DNA of 64,000 nucleotides from Mangrovimonas sp. YM274 (GCF_030908385.1 NZ_CP133091.1:3033501-3097500), one strand, 5' to 3'; positions 18,394 to 28,234 are shown, numbered from the stretch's first letter. A program made the numbers and translations. Notes: a model not told the origin generated them from the letters alone.

Positions 18394-20409
18394 GTGAGAA
18401 TCATATTTACACTAATAGCACTCTTTATAGCAGCAAACTTCACAATACTTAATGCCCAAAGCAACCAAAAGGAAGCGGCTGTTTTTCAAATTGACCAACC
18501 TGATTACAAACAGAGTCCTTATACTGGAATGACCAAACAACACTGGAAGGATGCTGCATTATACATTTTGGAAGGCGCCTTTTCATACATCAATTCCTAT
18601 GAAGACCCGATGAAGTTTCCCAAGTTGCCAGGAAAAAGCTATCCGCATAACGAAGATCAGGTACCAACGGAAAAGCTAGAAGGCTTATGCCGTACGTTGT
18701 TTGTAGCAGCCCCTCTGTTAAAAGAAAATCCTTCACTACAAGTCAACGGCATTGATGTAGCAAAATATTATCGCCTTCAAATTTTAAATTTACTAGATCC
18801 TTCTAAGGCCTCCTATATCCCACCTAGAACTCAAGATCAGGGGCCTACGCAAATTCTCGTAGAGTTTGGAGCATTGGCCATTTCACTTTTTGTAGCACCG
18901 GAGGCCATTTGGGAACCATTGTCCCAAGAGCAAAAAGACGCCTTAGCCCATACCATGCTTAGCTATGGGAATGGACCAACTGTACCTTCCAACTGGAGGT
19001 TTTTCAACATTTTTGTGATGAGTTTTTTCAAAGATCAAGGATACCCCATAAACGAGGAATTATTAACCGAATATTTAAATCTATCCCTAGATCAATACCG
19101 TGCGGATGGCTGGTATAATGACGCTCCTGCATATGATTATTACAGCATGTGGGCCTTTCAGCTTTACGGTATTTTATGGTCTGAATTTTACGGACAGAAG
19201 TACCTTCCAGAGATTGCAGCTAAGTTCACCAGTAATTTTACAGACATGACCGACAATTATCCTTATCTATTTTCAGAAAATGGAGAAATGATCATGTATG
19301 GTAGAAGTATCAGCTATCGGTTTGCATCTATTAGCCCGCTACCCTTTTTCGGAACCTTGAAAAATGAAGACATTAATTATGGTTGGATGCGCCGAATTTC
19401 CTCTGGTGTCCTAATGCAGTTTTTGTCCAACCCAGAATTTCTGGAAGACGAAGTTCCTACTCTCGGCTTTTACGGACATTTTGAACCTGCCGTTCAAAAT
19501 TACAGCTGTCGCGGCAGTGTGTATTGGATGGGCAAAGCCTTTCTTGGATTGCTCATTCCTGACAACAATCCATTTTGGACCACCACAGAAAACAACGGCC
19601 CTTGGGAAACCGATTTTAAAAAAGATACGGTTTACAATAAATTTCAAGAAAAGTCGAACACCTTAATTACAGATTACCCCAATATTGGTGCTTCCGAAAT
19701 ACGTGCTTGGTGCCACGAAAAAGTAGCGGATGATTGGCAAAAGTTCCGTTCTTCGGAAAATTACAATAAACTGTCCTACAACAGTGCCTTTCCTTGGCAA
19801 GCAGATGGACCAAACGGAGAAGTCTCCATGAATTATGCCATCAAAAACAAAAAAAATGAATGGGAAGTATTTAGACTTTACGATTTCAAAAAATTTGAAG
19901 ACGGCATTTACTATCGAGATGCTGTTTTGGAAACCGATGAAACCGTTACCATGCAATTGGCAGACATCCCCTTACCCAATGGGGTACTACGTATAGACCT
20001 GAACACAACCAACAAGCCATTAGAAATGCGTTTGGGACATTACCCTCTTCCCAAATTGAAAAAAGATATCAAGTACTCCAGAAAACACATTGATGGCCAC
20101 GAGGCATTGATTATGGATAACGGCACCTACCAACTTGCCATGGTCATACTGAGTGGTTGGGACAACTTAGAATTTGTTGAAACCACAGGATTGCATCCTG
20201 TATCCAAAGAAAGTAGTGTTTTAAATTCCATTGCCCAATACACACCAAAAGAAGACAGTGTTTTTGCTACTTTGATGCTTTGGAAAGCATCTGGAGACTC
20301 TTGGAGTAAAGAGGATTTAGTTCCTGTAAAAAGTCTAAAATTGAAAAATGACCAGATTATTGTCAAAATGAAAGATGGCACTACCAAAACCTGTACGTTT
20401 TCAAATTAA
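18394..20409 (+). CDS. DUF2264 family secreted protein, possible glycoside hydrolase
   Basis: A 671-residue protein that starts at GTG (18394). The signal peptide (IIFTLIALFIAANFTILNAQ) follows at once, so this start is credible, and it lies 11 bp after the BNR_4 stop. DUF2264 features include SPYTGMTKQHWKDAALYILE, KLEGLCRTLFVAAPLLKE, NWRFFNIFVMSFFKDQGY and YDYYSMWAFQLYGILWSEFY, which fit an (alpha/alpha) barrel, with a beta-sheet domain after about residue 420. I recall that the CAZy family GH154 (beta-glucuronidases) overlaps DUF2264, but cannot verify it here. The operon context with GH88 supports a role in uronic-acid glycan breakdown. Its stop is one base from the convergent beta-helix gene. 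Confidence 0.8.
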   Translation: MRIIFTLIALFIAANFTILNAQSNQKEAAVFQIDQPDYKQSPYTGMTKQHWKDAALYILEGAFSYINSYEDPMKFPKLPGKSYPHNEDQVPTEKLEGLCRTLFVAAPLLKENPSLQVNGIDVAKYYRLQILNLLDPSKASYIPPRTQDQGPTQILVEFGALAISLFVAPEAIWEPLSQEQKDALAHTMLSYGNGPTVPSNWRFFNIFVMSFFKDQGYPINEELLTEYLNLSLDQYRADGWYNDAPAYDYYSMWAFQLYGILWSEFYGQKYLPEIAAKFTSNFTDMTDNYPYLFSENGEMIMYGRSISYRFASISPLPFFGTLKNEDINYGWMRRISSGVLMQFLSNPEFLEDEVPTLGFYGHFEPAVQNYSCRGSVYWMGKAFLGLLIPDNNPFWTTTENNGPWETDFKKDTVYNKFQEKSNTLITDYPNIGASEIRAWCHEKVADDWQKFRSSENYNKLSYNSAFPWQADGPNGEVSMNYAIKNKKNEWEVFRLYDFKKFEDGIYYRDAVLETDETVTMQLADIPLPNGVLRIDLNTTNKPLEMRLGHYPLPKLKKDIKYSRKHIDGHEALIMDNGTYQLAMVILSGWDNLEFVETTGLHPVSKESSVLNSIAQYTPKEDSVFATLMLWKASGDSWSKEDLVPVKSLKLKNDQIIVKMKDGTTKTCTFSN

Positions 20410-20410
20410 G

Positions 20411-21916
20411 CTACTCTATACTCAAAGTATTACTAAATTCATGGGCTCCTATATCTTGTGATTCACCAGACAAGGAAGCATTTCCAAAATAATCATAATT
20501 CCCGATATTGTAGTCTAGATTGACACCTGCATCAATAAGCGGCGATCCGGGCTCCAATTTATAGTTGACTAAATTAGGTTCCTCGTAATAGTTTCCTTGG
20601 AAGGATATATTATCATCAGAATTCACCCCTCCACTCAGGATGTTATTTTTCACAAATACCACATCGGGATTCCAGCTATTTATGGTTTTAAAGGCTAATT
20701 TATTATCCTGAACAACAGTATTGTTGTAAAAGAATATATCTGACACCGAGTTTTTGCTACTCATATTAAACAAAAACAAACTTCCACTATAACCATTGGC
20801 ATCATTGTTGGATATGTTATAACGAACTGTTATGTTTGACATTGGTCGCGCCCCGCTGAACTGCCCCACCTGAAATCCAGCTCCATGGTTGTCATGAGAG
20901 TAATTGTACTGCATAACTCCATTCACCACACCTCCATCCAAGTCGAAGCCTGCTGCATCACACCCAAGCGTTTCAATATTATAGGCCTCACAATATTCAA
21001 TACTGACATCTTTGGCATCCCAATACCAAATACCACAATTTCCCCCACAATGTGTGTTTTGATACCCGCTATCATGAACAACACAATTACTGATAGATGA
21101 AAATTGCACATCAGACAATACAATTCCATTTCCGGTATGACTCCAAGCATTATCCCAACCACTGATATTATAAACCGTACATCCCTGCACATATATATGC
21201 TCATGAGAATACCCTACTTTATTTTGATTGAAATAGCCTTTGGATATGATACCGCTATCCATACAATCGAAAATCGTACAGTTAAGTATACTCACATCGG
21301 AGAAGCCTGAAGTATCGTTAACACCTTCTATTGCAATCCCACCATAGCCTCCGCTGATATTTAAATTGGAAAATTGATATCCTTGTAATTTAACATCCCC
21401 CTGTAAAGTACTGTACAGATTGATTCCATTCCGAGGGAACTCCCCTTCTGCTACTTGAGGAATGACCACATCAACACCACTCACGTTAAAACCAGATGTA
21501 TTTACAAAATCCATTCCTTCAAAAACAGCCACGTCTTCACCGTAAGATGTGATAGTAATCCTGTTATTAGCATTACCTCCATCGTTGGCATCAAAGGCAA
21601 TACTTTGGTAGGTATATCCTCCTTCAAATTTAATGGTATATCCTGCAGGAATCTCTAGGCTATTTACCTTGGCACTGGTTTGCCAAGGCGTATCTGGAGA
21701 CAAACCATTATTGGCATCATTACCATCTGGAGACACATAAAAAGTCGTGGTAGTTTCTATAGAATAAGGCTGTTCTTCGGCTGTAGTACATCCTAAAACC
21801 AACAACAGTAAAGCTATGGTTCCAAATTCCTTGGTACGGTCCAAAACTAATGTAAGTCTGGGCAGCCAAGTTTTTTGAATTTGAAAACGGTTTAATTTGG
21901 GGCAAATCGTATTCAA
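20411..21916 (-). CDS. Right-handed parallel beta-helix lipoprotein (DUF1565-type N-terminus)
   Basis: A 501-residue protein with a DUF1565-like opening, TFYVSPDGNDANNGLSPDTP, followed by many short repeats of pectate-lyase-like beta-helix coils (ISNCVVHDSG, VSIEYCEAYNIE, MQYNYSHDNHGAGFQVG). A lipobox LVLGC at about residue 43 lies behind an unusually long leader, so the true start may be an internal TTG/GTG near residue 25 rather than the ATG used here. Such proteins include PL9-like lyases and uncharacterised carbohydrate-active helices. Catalytic residues cannot be assigned by eye. It converges with the GH88-BNR_4-DUF2264 operon, leaving a single base between stops, and is probably part of the same glycan programme. 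Confidence 0.75.
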   Translation of the reverse strand: MNTICPKLNRFQIQKTWLPRLTLVLDRTKEFGTIALLLLVLGCTTAEEQPYSIETTTTFYVSPDGNDANNGLSPDTPWQTSAKVNSLEIPAGYTIKFEGGYTYQSIAFDANDGGNANNRITITSYGEDVAVFEGMDFVNTSGFNVSGVDVVIPQVAEGEFPRNGINLYSTLQGDVKLQGYQFSNLNISGGYGGIAIEGVNDTSGFSDVSILNCTIFDCMDSGIISKGYFNQNKVGYSHEHIYVQGCTVYNISGWDNAWSHTGNGIVLSDVQFSSISNCVVHDSGYQNTHCGGNCGIWYWDAKDVSIEYCEAYNIETLGCDAAGFDLDGGVVNGVMQYNYSHDNHGAGFQVGQFSGARPMSNITVRYNISNNDANGYSGSLFLFNMSSKNSVSDIFFYNNTVVQDNKLAFKTINSWNPDVVFVKNNILSGGVNSDDNISFQGNYYEEPNLVNYKLEPGSPLIDAGVNLDYNIGNYDYFGNASLSGESQDIGAHEFSNTLSIE

Positions 21917-22124
21917 TCTCGTCTAGTTATGTCAGCGTTGTCCAACCGCAACAATCCAAACATAAACGAAACTGCACTGTAGGTTACTTTTGAAACAGCA
22001 GAAGCGTAAAGGCACAAAAAAATGACTTTGAGCTGAAAAATTCCATTTTGAATTCCTCAACTTTTCAATTCACTTTAAGCTCAATAAATGATCAGAAAAT
22101 TGCTATTTGAACAAAAAATTCAAG

Positions 22125-22132
22125 CAAATATA
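22125..22132 (-). promoter_or_regulatory. Possible -7 element TATATTTG for the beta-helix gene
   Basis: An exact TAnnTTTG match on the minus strand, about 209 bp before the annotated ATG. The TTTG upstream is 15 bp away, so support for the pair is weak. Confidence 0.35.
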
Positions 22133-22304
22133 TCAATCTTTTTTGACCAAAAAAGTTCTGAAGAAACACCTTACTTTTATATTGAAATTTAACAAATTAC
22201 TACCTACAAACACTCAAAAATTTCGCACTAAAAAACACTTCTTTATTTATTGAAAATAAACAATCGCTTTTGCCGCCAAACCCTTCATAAAAGCCTTATT
22301 CCTC

Positions 22305-22357
22305 ACAAAAAAGGTGCTTAAAAATCCTATAATGGACTTCTAAGCACCCGCTTTTTT
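22305..22357 (-). terminator. Terminator after alkaline phosphatase
   Basis: GGTGCTTA (22313-22320) pairs with TAAGCACC (22341-22348), flanked by A and T runs on both sides, so it could act in either direction. On the minus strand it follows the phosphatase stop by under 30 bp. Confidence 0.75.
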
Positions 22358-22374
22358 ATATCTATTTTTGTTAT

Positions 22375-23475
22375 TTACTCCACAACTCTATCCTGTTGAA
22401 TCAAAGACAAGATTTTATGATATAACTCGTTGTTTTCATAAATACCACCAAAATGTTCAGCACCCTTTCCATAGGCCAACACGGGCACCATGGTTGCAGA
22501 ATGCCCTCCAGTAGAAAATTTGGGCGTTACCGAATTGTAATCGCCCTCGTCTGATGCCAGTGTAAACCCTCCCGTTTCGTGGTCGGCCGTCAATAACACT
22601 AAGGTATTTCCATCCTTTTTGGCAAAATCAAGTACTGCTCCAATCACATTGTCAAAATCCTTCATTTCATCAATTAGATACTGCGCCTCATTGTCATGAC
22701 CTCCCCAATCAATTTGTGAGCCTTCTACCATTAAAAAGAACCCTCCAGAAGTTTGAGACAAATAACTTAGGGCCTTTTCAGTACCTTCCTGTAAAAAATC
22801 ACCTCGTCCTTCTTCCATTTTAGGCATGCCATCTGCCGCCAATAAATACCCGTATTTACGGTTCCTTTTAAGTTTTTTATCTCCTAATTGCACGGTATCC
22901 ATTTCAAAACCTTTCTTTTCCAAAGCCGTCAAATAATTGACTCCATCCTTTCTTTTGTTGAAGAATTTAAGTCCTCCTGCCGCAAAAAAGTCAATATTGG
23001 AAGTTGGCAATTGCGCCGCAATAGCTTCGTCCATTTTTCTGCTTGGCACGTGGGCAAAAAACGAAGCTGGCGTGGCATGGGTTATAGAAGACGTCGCTAC
23101 CAAACCGTTTTTGTAGCCCATTTTAGAAAGCGCCTCGGTCATATTCTCTACTGCCGTAGTGTCCTGCAGCACCCCAATGGCGCCATTATAGGTTTTCACC
23201 CCACAGGCGTAAGCTGTCGCTCCTGCAGCGGAATCTGTTATTAAATGTGATCCAGAAGAGGTTTTAAGCAATCCAACATGCTCAAAATTTGGAAGGTTAA
23301 TACTATCCTTTTTATAATAAAACACTGAAGACATTTGGGACAGCCCCATACCATCGCCTATCAGTAAGATGACATTTAAAGGCTTGTTGGTTTCCTTCAC
23401 TGCTTTTTTCCCTGACTCTTGGCTATATCCAAAACCAATTGTCAAGAAAGCCATAACACTTAAAATTAATTTCAT
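22375..23475 (-). CDS. Alkaline phosphatase (PhoA/IAP family)
   Basis: A 366-residue secreted enzyme with a signal peptide ending near GYSQ (residue 19). The family motifs are complete: VILLIGDGMGLSQMSSVFYY (metal Asp), LITDSAAGATAYACGVKTYN with the nucleophilic Ser, SQIDWGGHDNEAQYLIDEM (metal Asp and His), LLTADHETGGFTL and STGGHSATMVPVLAYG (metal His). It hydrolyses phosphomonoesters in the periplasm, and at 366 residues it is shorter than E. coli PhoA. It stands alone between terminators at both ends. A minus-strand TACTTTTG at 23595-23588 could be its -7 element, about 110 bp upstream. Its role in phosphate scavenging is inferred from the family. Confidence 0.93.
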   Translation of the reverse strand: MKLILSVMAFLTIGFGYSQESGKKAVKETNKPLNVILLIGDGMGLSQMSSVFYYKKDSINLPNFEHVGLLKTSSGSHLITDSAAGATAYACGVKTYNGAIGVLQDTTAVENMTEALSKMGYKNGLVATSSITHATPASFFAHVPSRKMDEAIAAQLPTSNIDFFAAGGLKFFNKRKDGVNYLTALEKKGFEMDTVQLGDKKLKRNRKYGYLLAADGMPKMEEGRGDFLQEGTEKALSYLSQTSGGFFLMVEGSQIDWGGHDNEAQYLIDEMKDFDNVIGAVLDFAKKDGNTLVLLTADHETGGFTLASDEGDYNSVTPKFSTGGHSATMVPVLAYGKGAEHFGGIYENNELYHKILSLIQQDRVVE

Positions 23476-23587
23476 TCTATGTTTTTGTATTTAGGTTGAA
23501 TTTTTATGATTTGTAATTCAATATCAAAAGAGCCTATTTAAGATTTTGTCTTTCTATGCCTTTTTACTTTTGCTTACTTACAAGATG

Positions 23588-23595
23588 CAAAAGTA
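23588..23595 (-). promoter_or_regulatory. Possible -7 element TACTTTTG for alkaline phosphatase
   Basis: An exact match to TAnnTTTG on the minus strand, 112 bp before the ATG. No clear -33 element was found, so confidence is low. Confidence 0.35.
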
Positions 23596-23681
23596 GGAAA
23601 AAGCTAAAGCTTTCTATTTTAAGGAAATGTTAAGCATACTTAAAGAAATCCATAGTCAAACATCTTGACAAACAATTAAGC

Positions 23682-23718
23682 AAAAGCTCCTTAAATCTTA
23701 AGATTCAAGGAGCTTTTT
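23682..23718 (-). terminator. Terminator after focA
   Basis: AAAAGCTCCTT (23682-23692) pairs perfectly with AAGGAGCTTTT (23707-23717); the loop contains further self-complementary bases. T-runs are present on both strands. It sits 32 bp downstream of the focA stop. Confidence 0.85.
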
Positions 23719-23749
23719 ATTGTCCTCGTTTATACTATTATTAAACCTT

Positions 23750-24532
23750 TTAATCTTCTGTTTTTCCAAAAAGGTAACCGTAAGGTGTGCCCACAAATAA
23801 CGCACCGCCAACAATATTACCTAATGTGGCCGGAATTAAATTGGACGTAAAAAAAGTACTCCAAGTAATATCAGCGCCTTCAAAAATAGCCAATGGAATG
23901 AAATACATATTGGCAATACTGTGCTCAAACCCCATAGTGACAAAGGCCATGACAGGAATCCAAATAGCGACAATTTTTCCAATGGTATGTTTTGCCGCAA
24001 TCCCTTGCCAAATGGCCAGACACACCAACCAATTGGCTCCAATACCTTTAATAAAGGTGACCAAAAATGAGTGACTGGTTTTACCCTCCGCAATTTTACG
24101 AACCATATCGATATACGGCGTATCACTTACCAAGTGCGTTAAATGCGTGATGACATACGCTAGAAAAAGAGCGCCTACAAAATTTCCAATGTAAACTAAT
24201 CCCCAATTCTTCAACATGGCATACACCCGTTGGCGTTTGGTTAAAATATTCGGAATAAAATAGGCATTGTTACCCGTAAAAAGTTCGGCACCAACAATTA
24301 CCACAAGGATGAGCCCTATTGGAAATGCTGCCCCAAACAGGAACCTCGCCAATCCAGGATTGCTAGCGGCTATTCCCGGAGAACCTCCAGATACAATAAT
24401 TGACAATAGACCTCCAAAAGCCACATAGGCTCCCGCCAAAAATGCCAAAATCAATGTTTTGCTTACCGTATAACCCTCTTTGTTCAAGGCTATTTCATTT
24501 ATGATTTTTATCCCTTCTTTAGGTGAATTCAT
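23750..24532 (-). CDS. focA: Formate/nitrite (FNT) family channel, probably FocA
   Basis: A 260-residue inner-membrane protein with six hydrophobic segments. FNT features include LAFLAGAYVAFGGLLSIIVS, LARFLFGAAFPIGLILVVIV, GAELFTGNNAYFI, IGANWLVCLAIW with the conserved Asn, and a GFEHSIANMYFIP segment carrying the central His. It exports or imports formate. Formate specificity, rather than nitrite, is inferred because it is directly downstream of pflA and pflB. The gene order pflB-pflA-focA is the reverse of the E. coli focA-pflB arrangement. Confidence 0.9.
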   Translation of the reverse strand: MNSPKEGIKIINEIALNKEGYTVSKTLILAFLAGAYVAFGGLLSIIVSGGSPGIAASNPGLARFLFGAAFPIGLILVVIVGAELFTGNNAYFIPNILTKRQRVYAMLKNWGLVYIGNFVGALFLAYVITHLTHLVSDTPYIDMVRKIAEGKTSHSFLVTFIKGIGANWLVCLAIWQGIAAKHTIGKIVAIWIPVMAFVTMGFEHSIANMYFIPLAIFEGADITWSTFFTSNLIPATLGNIVGGALFVGTPYGYLFGKTED

Positions 24533-24575
24533 AATAACATATTCAAAAATGGTTAGTTAATCAGTTAGTTTTGGT

Positions 24576-25328
24576 TTAATTCACTTTAACTTCTTTAAAG
24601 TAGTCCTTCAAAATAGCTACAGCTGCGTCAATCTCTTCTTGGGTATTCTCTCTGGCATCTTTAAGCTCATACACCCAACCTAAAGCTTCCCATTTGTGGA
24701 TTCCCAATTTATGGTAAGGCTGCAGTTCTATTTTTTCAATGGTTTTATACGCTTTAAAATAGTCTCCCAAAGCGTGAAGTAATTCAGGAGTATTGGTAAT
24801 TCCAGGAATCAATACATAGCGCAACCACATAGCTTTGCCTGATTGCTCCCGGTGTTTCGCAAAGTTAAAAGTGGTTTCCTTGTTTTTGGCACCCGCCAAG
24901 GTTCGAAAGCCTTCTTCGGTCATGTGCTTGATATCCAGCATCACCAAATCGGCATAATCATCTAGAAGTTCCATAGTAGGATGATTCAGTAATCTCCCAT
25001 TGGTATCCACGTTGGTATGGATCCCCTCTTCTTTTAAGCGTTTAAAGAACGGAATTAAGGCTTTGGCCTGCAGAAGCGGTTCCCCTCCCGAAACGGTCAC
25101 ACCACCCAAATCCCCAAAATAGGGTTTCATACGAATGGCCCGTTGTACTAAATCTTCAATTGGATATTCTGTACCGCCTTGGGTATCTATGGTATCTGGA
25201 TTGTGGCAGTATTGACATTTCAGTTTACAACCCTGCAGGAAGATTACCAATCGTATTCCCGGTCCATCATGAGTTCCAAAAGACTCTATAGAATGTACAC
25301 TTAAGGTAGTATCTGGAGTTTTCATCAT
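24576..25328 (-). CDS. pflA: Pyruvate formate-lyase activating enzyme
   Basis: A 250-residue radical-SAM protein. The cluster-binding CxxxCxxC motif is present as CKLKCQYC inside IFLQGCKLKCQYCHNPDT. HSIESFGTHDGPGIR at the N-terminus and GGVTVSGGEPLLQ (the SAM-binding GGE) are typical of glycyl-radical activases. It installs the glycyl radical on PflB under anaerobic conditions. It lies 109 bp downstream of pflB, behind a terminator-like hairpin, so it is probably made in smaller amounts than PflB. The start MMKTPDTT allows either of two adjacent Met codons. Confidence 0.95.
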   Translation of the reverse strand: MMKTPDTTLSVHSIESFGTHDGPGIRLVIFLQGCKLKCQYCHNPDTIDTQGGTEYPIEDLVQRAIRMKPYFGDLGGVTVSGGEPLLQAKALIPFFKRLKEEGIHTNVDTNGRLLNHPTMELLDDYADLVMLDIKHMTEEGFRTLAGAKNKETTFNFAKHREQSGKAMWLRYVLIPGITNTPELLHALGDYFKAYKTIEKIELQPYHKLGIHKWEALGWVYELKDARENTQEEIDAAVAILKDYFKEVKVN

Positions 25329-25346
25329 TGATAGGGTTTAAGAATT

Positions 25347-25413
25347 AAAAAAAGAGGCATCCAAAAAATGTATCACACCTTTTAGAATGTTCGTATCATT
25401 TTTTGAACACCTC
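25347..25413 (-). terminator. Hairpin with T-run between pflB and pflA
   Basis: The arms at 25354-25370 (GAGGCATCCAAAAAATG) and 25397-25413 pair at 14 of 17 positions around a 26-base loop. On the minus strand the hairpin is followed by seven T, the form of a rho-independent terminator. It lies inside the pfl operon, 24 bp after the pflB stop and 18 bp before the pflA start. Confidence 0.65.
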
Positions 25414-25437
25414 AGAACTTAATCAGCAGAGTTATTG

Positions 25438-27693
25438 TTACATAGATTGGTGGAACGAACGGGAAATGACTTCCATCTGTTGTTCTCTTGTCAATCTAAT
25501 AAAGTTTACCGCGTATCCAGAAACACGAATTGTTAATTGAGGATGATTTTCTGGATGTTCCATTGCGTCTAGCAATGTGTCTTTATCTAAAACATTCACA
25601 TTTAAGTGCTGTGCACCGTTGGAGAAATATCCGGTTAAGGTTGCCACCAAGTTGTTGATGCGCTCTTCTTCAGTAGCCCCTAAAGATTTAGGTACAATGG
25701 AGAAGGTATTGGACACACCATCCTGTGAATCTTTATAATCTATTTTTGCTACGGAATTCAACGATGCAATCGCTCCATTGGTATCGCGACCGTGCATTGG
25801 GTTGGCTCCTGGTGCAAATGCTACACCTGCCGCTCTACCGTCTGGTGTTGCCCCAGTTTTCTTACCGTACACGACGTTAGAAGTAATGGTCAATACGGAC
25901 ATTGTAGATTCTGCATTTTTGTATACTTCCAATTGTTTCAACTCATCGTTAAAGTCTTGTACCGCATCGTGCGCAAACACATCAACTCTATCATCGTCGT
26001 TTCCATATTTAGGGAACTCTCCTTCAATTTCGAAATCAACGGTCAAGCCTTCTTCGTTTCTAATTGGTTTTACTTTGGCATATTTAATAGCCGACAATGA
26101 ATCCGCTACAATTGATAGCCCTGCAATACCATAAGCGATATTGATATCTGGGTTGGTATCAATTAAGGCCATTTGCGCTTTTTCATAGTAGTATTTGTCG
26201 TGCATGTAATGGATAATGTTCATGGAATCATTGTACACACGTGCTACTTCTTTCATGGCTACTTTAAAGTTGGCCATTACTTTATCGATGTTCAAATACT
26301 CATCTGTATCTTGCTCGATGCCATCCACCATTAAGGTTCCGGTTTCCTCACAACGACCACCATTTAAGGCCAATAACAAGGTTTTTGCCAAGTTGGTACG
26401 TGCTCCAAAGAATTGGATTTGTTTTCCTAATTCTTGGTAAGACACACAACAAGCGATACCGTAATCGTCAGACCCGCGTAAATCACGCATTAAATCGTCA
26501 TTTTCAAATTGAATTGAAGAAGTATCGATAGCCACCTTAGCACAGAATTTTCTAAAGTTCTCTGGCAATTCTGGCGACCATAACACAGTAATGTTCGGTT
26601 CAGGTGATGGGCCTAAGTTATATAAGGTATGTAAGAAACGGAAAGCTGTTTTAGTTACCTTAGTACGTCCGTCCTGTAACATTCCACCAATAGCTTCGGT
26701 TACCCAAGTAGGATCTCCTGCGAAAATTTCGTCATACGCCGACATTCTTAAGTGACGTACCATACGCAATTTCATCACGAATTGGTCGATATACTCCTGC
26801 GCTTCGGTTTCTGTAATAAGCCCTGCATTCAAATCTCTTTCAATATATATGTCCAAGAAGGTAGATACATTTCCCAAAGACATGGCAGCTCCATCCTGCT
26901 CTTTTACAGCAGCTAGGTAAGCCATATAGGTCCACTGCACAGCTTCACGGGCAGTTTCAGCAGGACGACTCAAATCCAAATCGTACGCCTGTCCCATGGC
27001 AATCATATCCTTTAAAGCTCTGATTTGCTCGGAAACTTCTTCTCTCAAACGAATTACCGCATCGGTCATTGGCCCTCCAATCTTGGCCAAATCCTCTTTT
27101 TTAGCCGCTATTAAGGCATCAATTCCATATAAAGCTACTCTACGGTAATCCCCAATAATTCTACCACGGGCATAATTATCTGGCAATCCAGTTAATAGCC
27201 CCAGAGATCTATATTTTCTTATTTCATCGTTATAAGCATCAAAAACACCATCGTTATGGGTTTTTACATACTTAGAGAACAATTCGTCAATTTGATTTGC
27301 TGGTTGTAAACCATGCTCTTCCAACGCTTTTTGCACCACTTTATAGCCACCAAAAGGCTTCATTGCGCGTTTCAATAGGGCGTCCGTTTGCAAACCAACG
27401 ATTACCTCATTGTCCTTATCTATATATCCAGCTCCAAAGTTTGCAATACCCGAAATGGTATCTACATCTACAGAGTGCAATCCATTTTTTTCTCTTTCAA
27501 TTTTAGTAGCGTCCTTACAAATTTCCCAAAGCTTCTGGGTACGCTCACTCGGGCCTACCAAAAATTCATTGGTTCCATAATAAGGAGTAAGATTTTTAAT
27601 TACGAAATCACGTACGTTAATCGCCTTAGTCCAAGCTCCGTTTTGGAATTCTTTAATTCCTAGGTCTTCTTTTTTTAACTCTGCTACATTCAT
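25438..27693 (-). CDS. pflB: Formate C-acetyltransferase (pyruvate formate-lyase)
   Basis: A 751-residue cytoplasmic glycyl-radical enzyme that converts pyruvate and CoA to acetyl-CoA and formate. The catalytic Cys pair is Cys415-Cys416 in GIACCVSYQ, and the radical glycine is Gly726 in [13 protein letters not shown] near the C-terminus. Both are close to their E. coli positions. [20 protein letters not shown] and [20 protein letters not shown] are typical of true PFL rather than diol dehydratase-type relatives. It implies fermentative growth without oxygen. It is the first gene of the pflB-pflA-focA cluster, with a 541-bp upstream region. Confidence 0.97.
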   Translation of the reverse strand: MNVAELKKEDLGIKEFQNGAWTKAINVRDFVIKNLTPYYGTNEFLVGPSERTQKLWEICKDATKIEREKNGLHSVDVDTISGIANFGAGYIDKDNEVIVGLQTDALLKRAMKPFGGYKVVQKALEEHGLQPANQIDELFSKYVKTHNDGVFDAYNDEIRKYRSLGLLTGLPDNYARGRIIGDYRRVALYGIDALIAAKKEDLAKIGGPMTDAVIRLREEVSEQIRALKDMIAMGQAYDLDLSRPAETAREAVQWTYMAYLAAVKEQDGAAMSLGNVSTFLDIYIERDLNAGLITETEAQEYIDQFVMKLRMVRHLRMSAYDEIFAGDPTWVTEAIGGMLQDGRTKVTKTAFRFLHTLYNLGPSPEPNITVLWSPELPENFRKFCAKVAIDTSSIQFENDDLMRDLRGSDDYGIACCVSYQELGKQIQFFGARTNLAKTLLLALNGGRCEETGTLMVDGIEQDTDEYLNIDKVMANFKVAMKEVARVYNDSMNIIHYMHDKYYYEKAQMALIDTNPDINIAYGIAGLSIVADSLSAIKYAKVKPIRNEEGLTVDFEIEGEFPKYGNDDDRVDVFAHDAVQDFNDELKQLEVYKNAESTMSVLTITSNVVYGKKTGATPDGRAAGVAFAPGANPMHGRDTNGAIASLNSVAKIDYKDSQDGVSNTFSIVPKSLGATEEERINNLVATLTGYFSNGAQHLNVNVLDKDTLLDAMEHPENHPQLTIRVSGYAVNFIRLTREQQMEVISRSFHQSM

Positions 27694-28234
27694 ATGATAT
27701 CTGTTTAAACTGTTTTTGTCTTAACTGATTTGTTATGAAGCAAATTTCGGGACAAATAAAAGCTCAAAACATGATAAAAAACAGTTTTTGACGAATTCAC
27801 AAGAATGTAATTTTAAGATGCAAAATCTAACTTTTCTGCAGTAAAACCCTTCGGTTACCTCAGCTTCATCAACTCCAATACATTTGTTTTAATTTTTATC
27901 AATATGACCTAAATTTTATTTACTTTTTTTTAAGAAAAGTCAGGAAACATTCTCTTCAAAACAATACTCCAACACGCTCACAAGCACCTAACAACAAGAC
28001 AATTGCCTCCCTAAAGCCCCTTTACTATAATGGTGCATAAAATAATCTTAGTACATAAAACATAAAATAAACAGCAACACACCAATTCTGGCTATAAACA
28101 AACTCCAATTACAACATCAATATCTTTCCTGCAGCCTCCAAAACTGAAATACAAATCGTATCTTTACAGTCAATATGACTATAAGCCATATGTAAAACGA
28201 CACATCATACATTATCAATTTATTAGCTAATTTC
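27694..28234. other. Intergenic region between pflB and a GH43 gene
   Basis: 541 bp between divergently transcribed genes, with no supportable ORF. It must contain promoters in both directions. The best plus-strand candidate is TATCTTTA at 28159-28166 (one mismatch to TAnnTTTG), 70 bp before the GH43 start. I did not find a convincing FNR-type palindrome upstream of pflB by eye. Confidence 0.5.

Larger units (their letters stand above)
21917..22374. other. Intergenic region upstream of the beta-helix gene
   Basis: 458 bp without a supportable gene. It holds the alkaline phosphatase terminator at its right end (22305-22357). A possible minus-strand promoter for the beta-helix gene is TATATTTG at 22132-22125, with TTTG at 22151-22148; the 15-bp spacing is shorter than usual. 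The implied 5' leader of about 200 nt is long. No obvious conserved RNA structure is seen in it. Confidence 0.5.

Noticed and set aside
15835-20409. Reading the GH88/BNR_4/DUF2264 operon as an ulvan locus
   Set aside because: No sulfatase, no GH78-type rhamnosidase and no second SusCD pair are present nearby. A desulfated or arabinan-linked uronate glycan fits better, but ulvan is not excluded.
27694-27800. An FNR-type site upstream of pflB
   Set aside because: No TTGAT-4-ATCAA-like palindrome was found by eye, so oxygen control cannot be supported from sequence.
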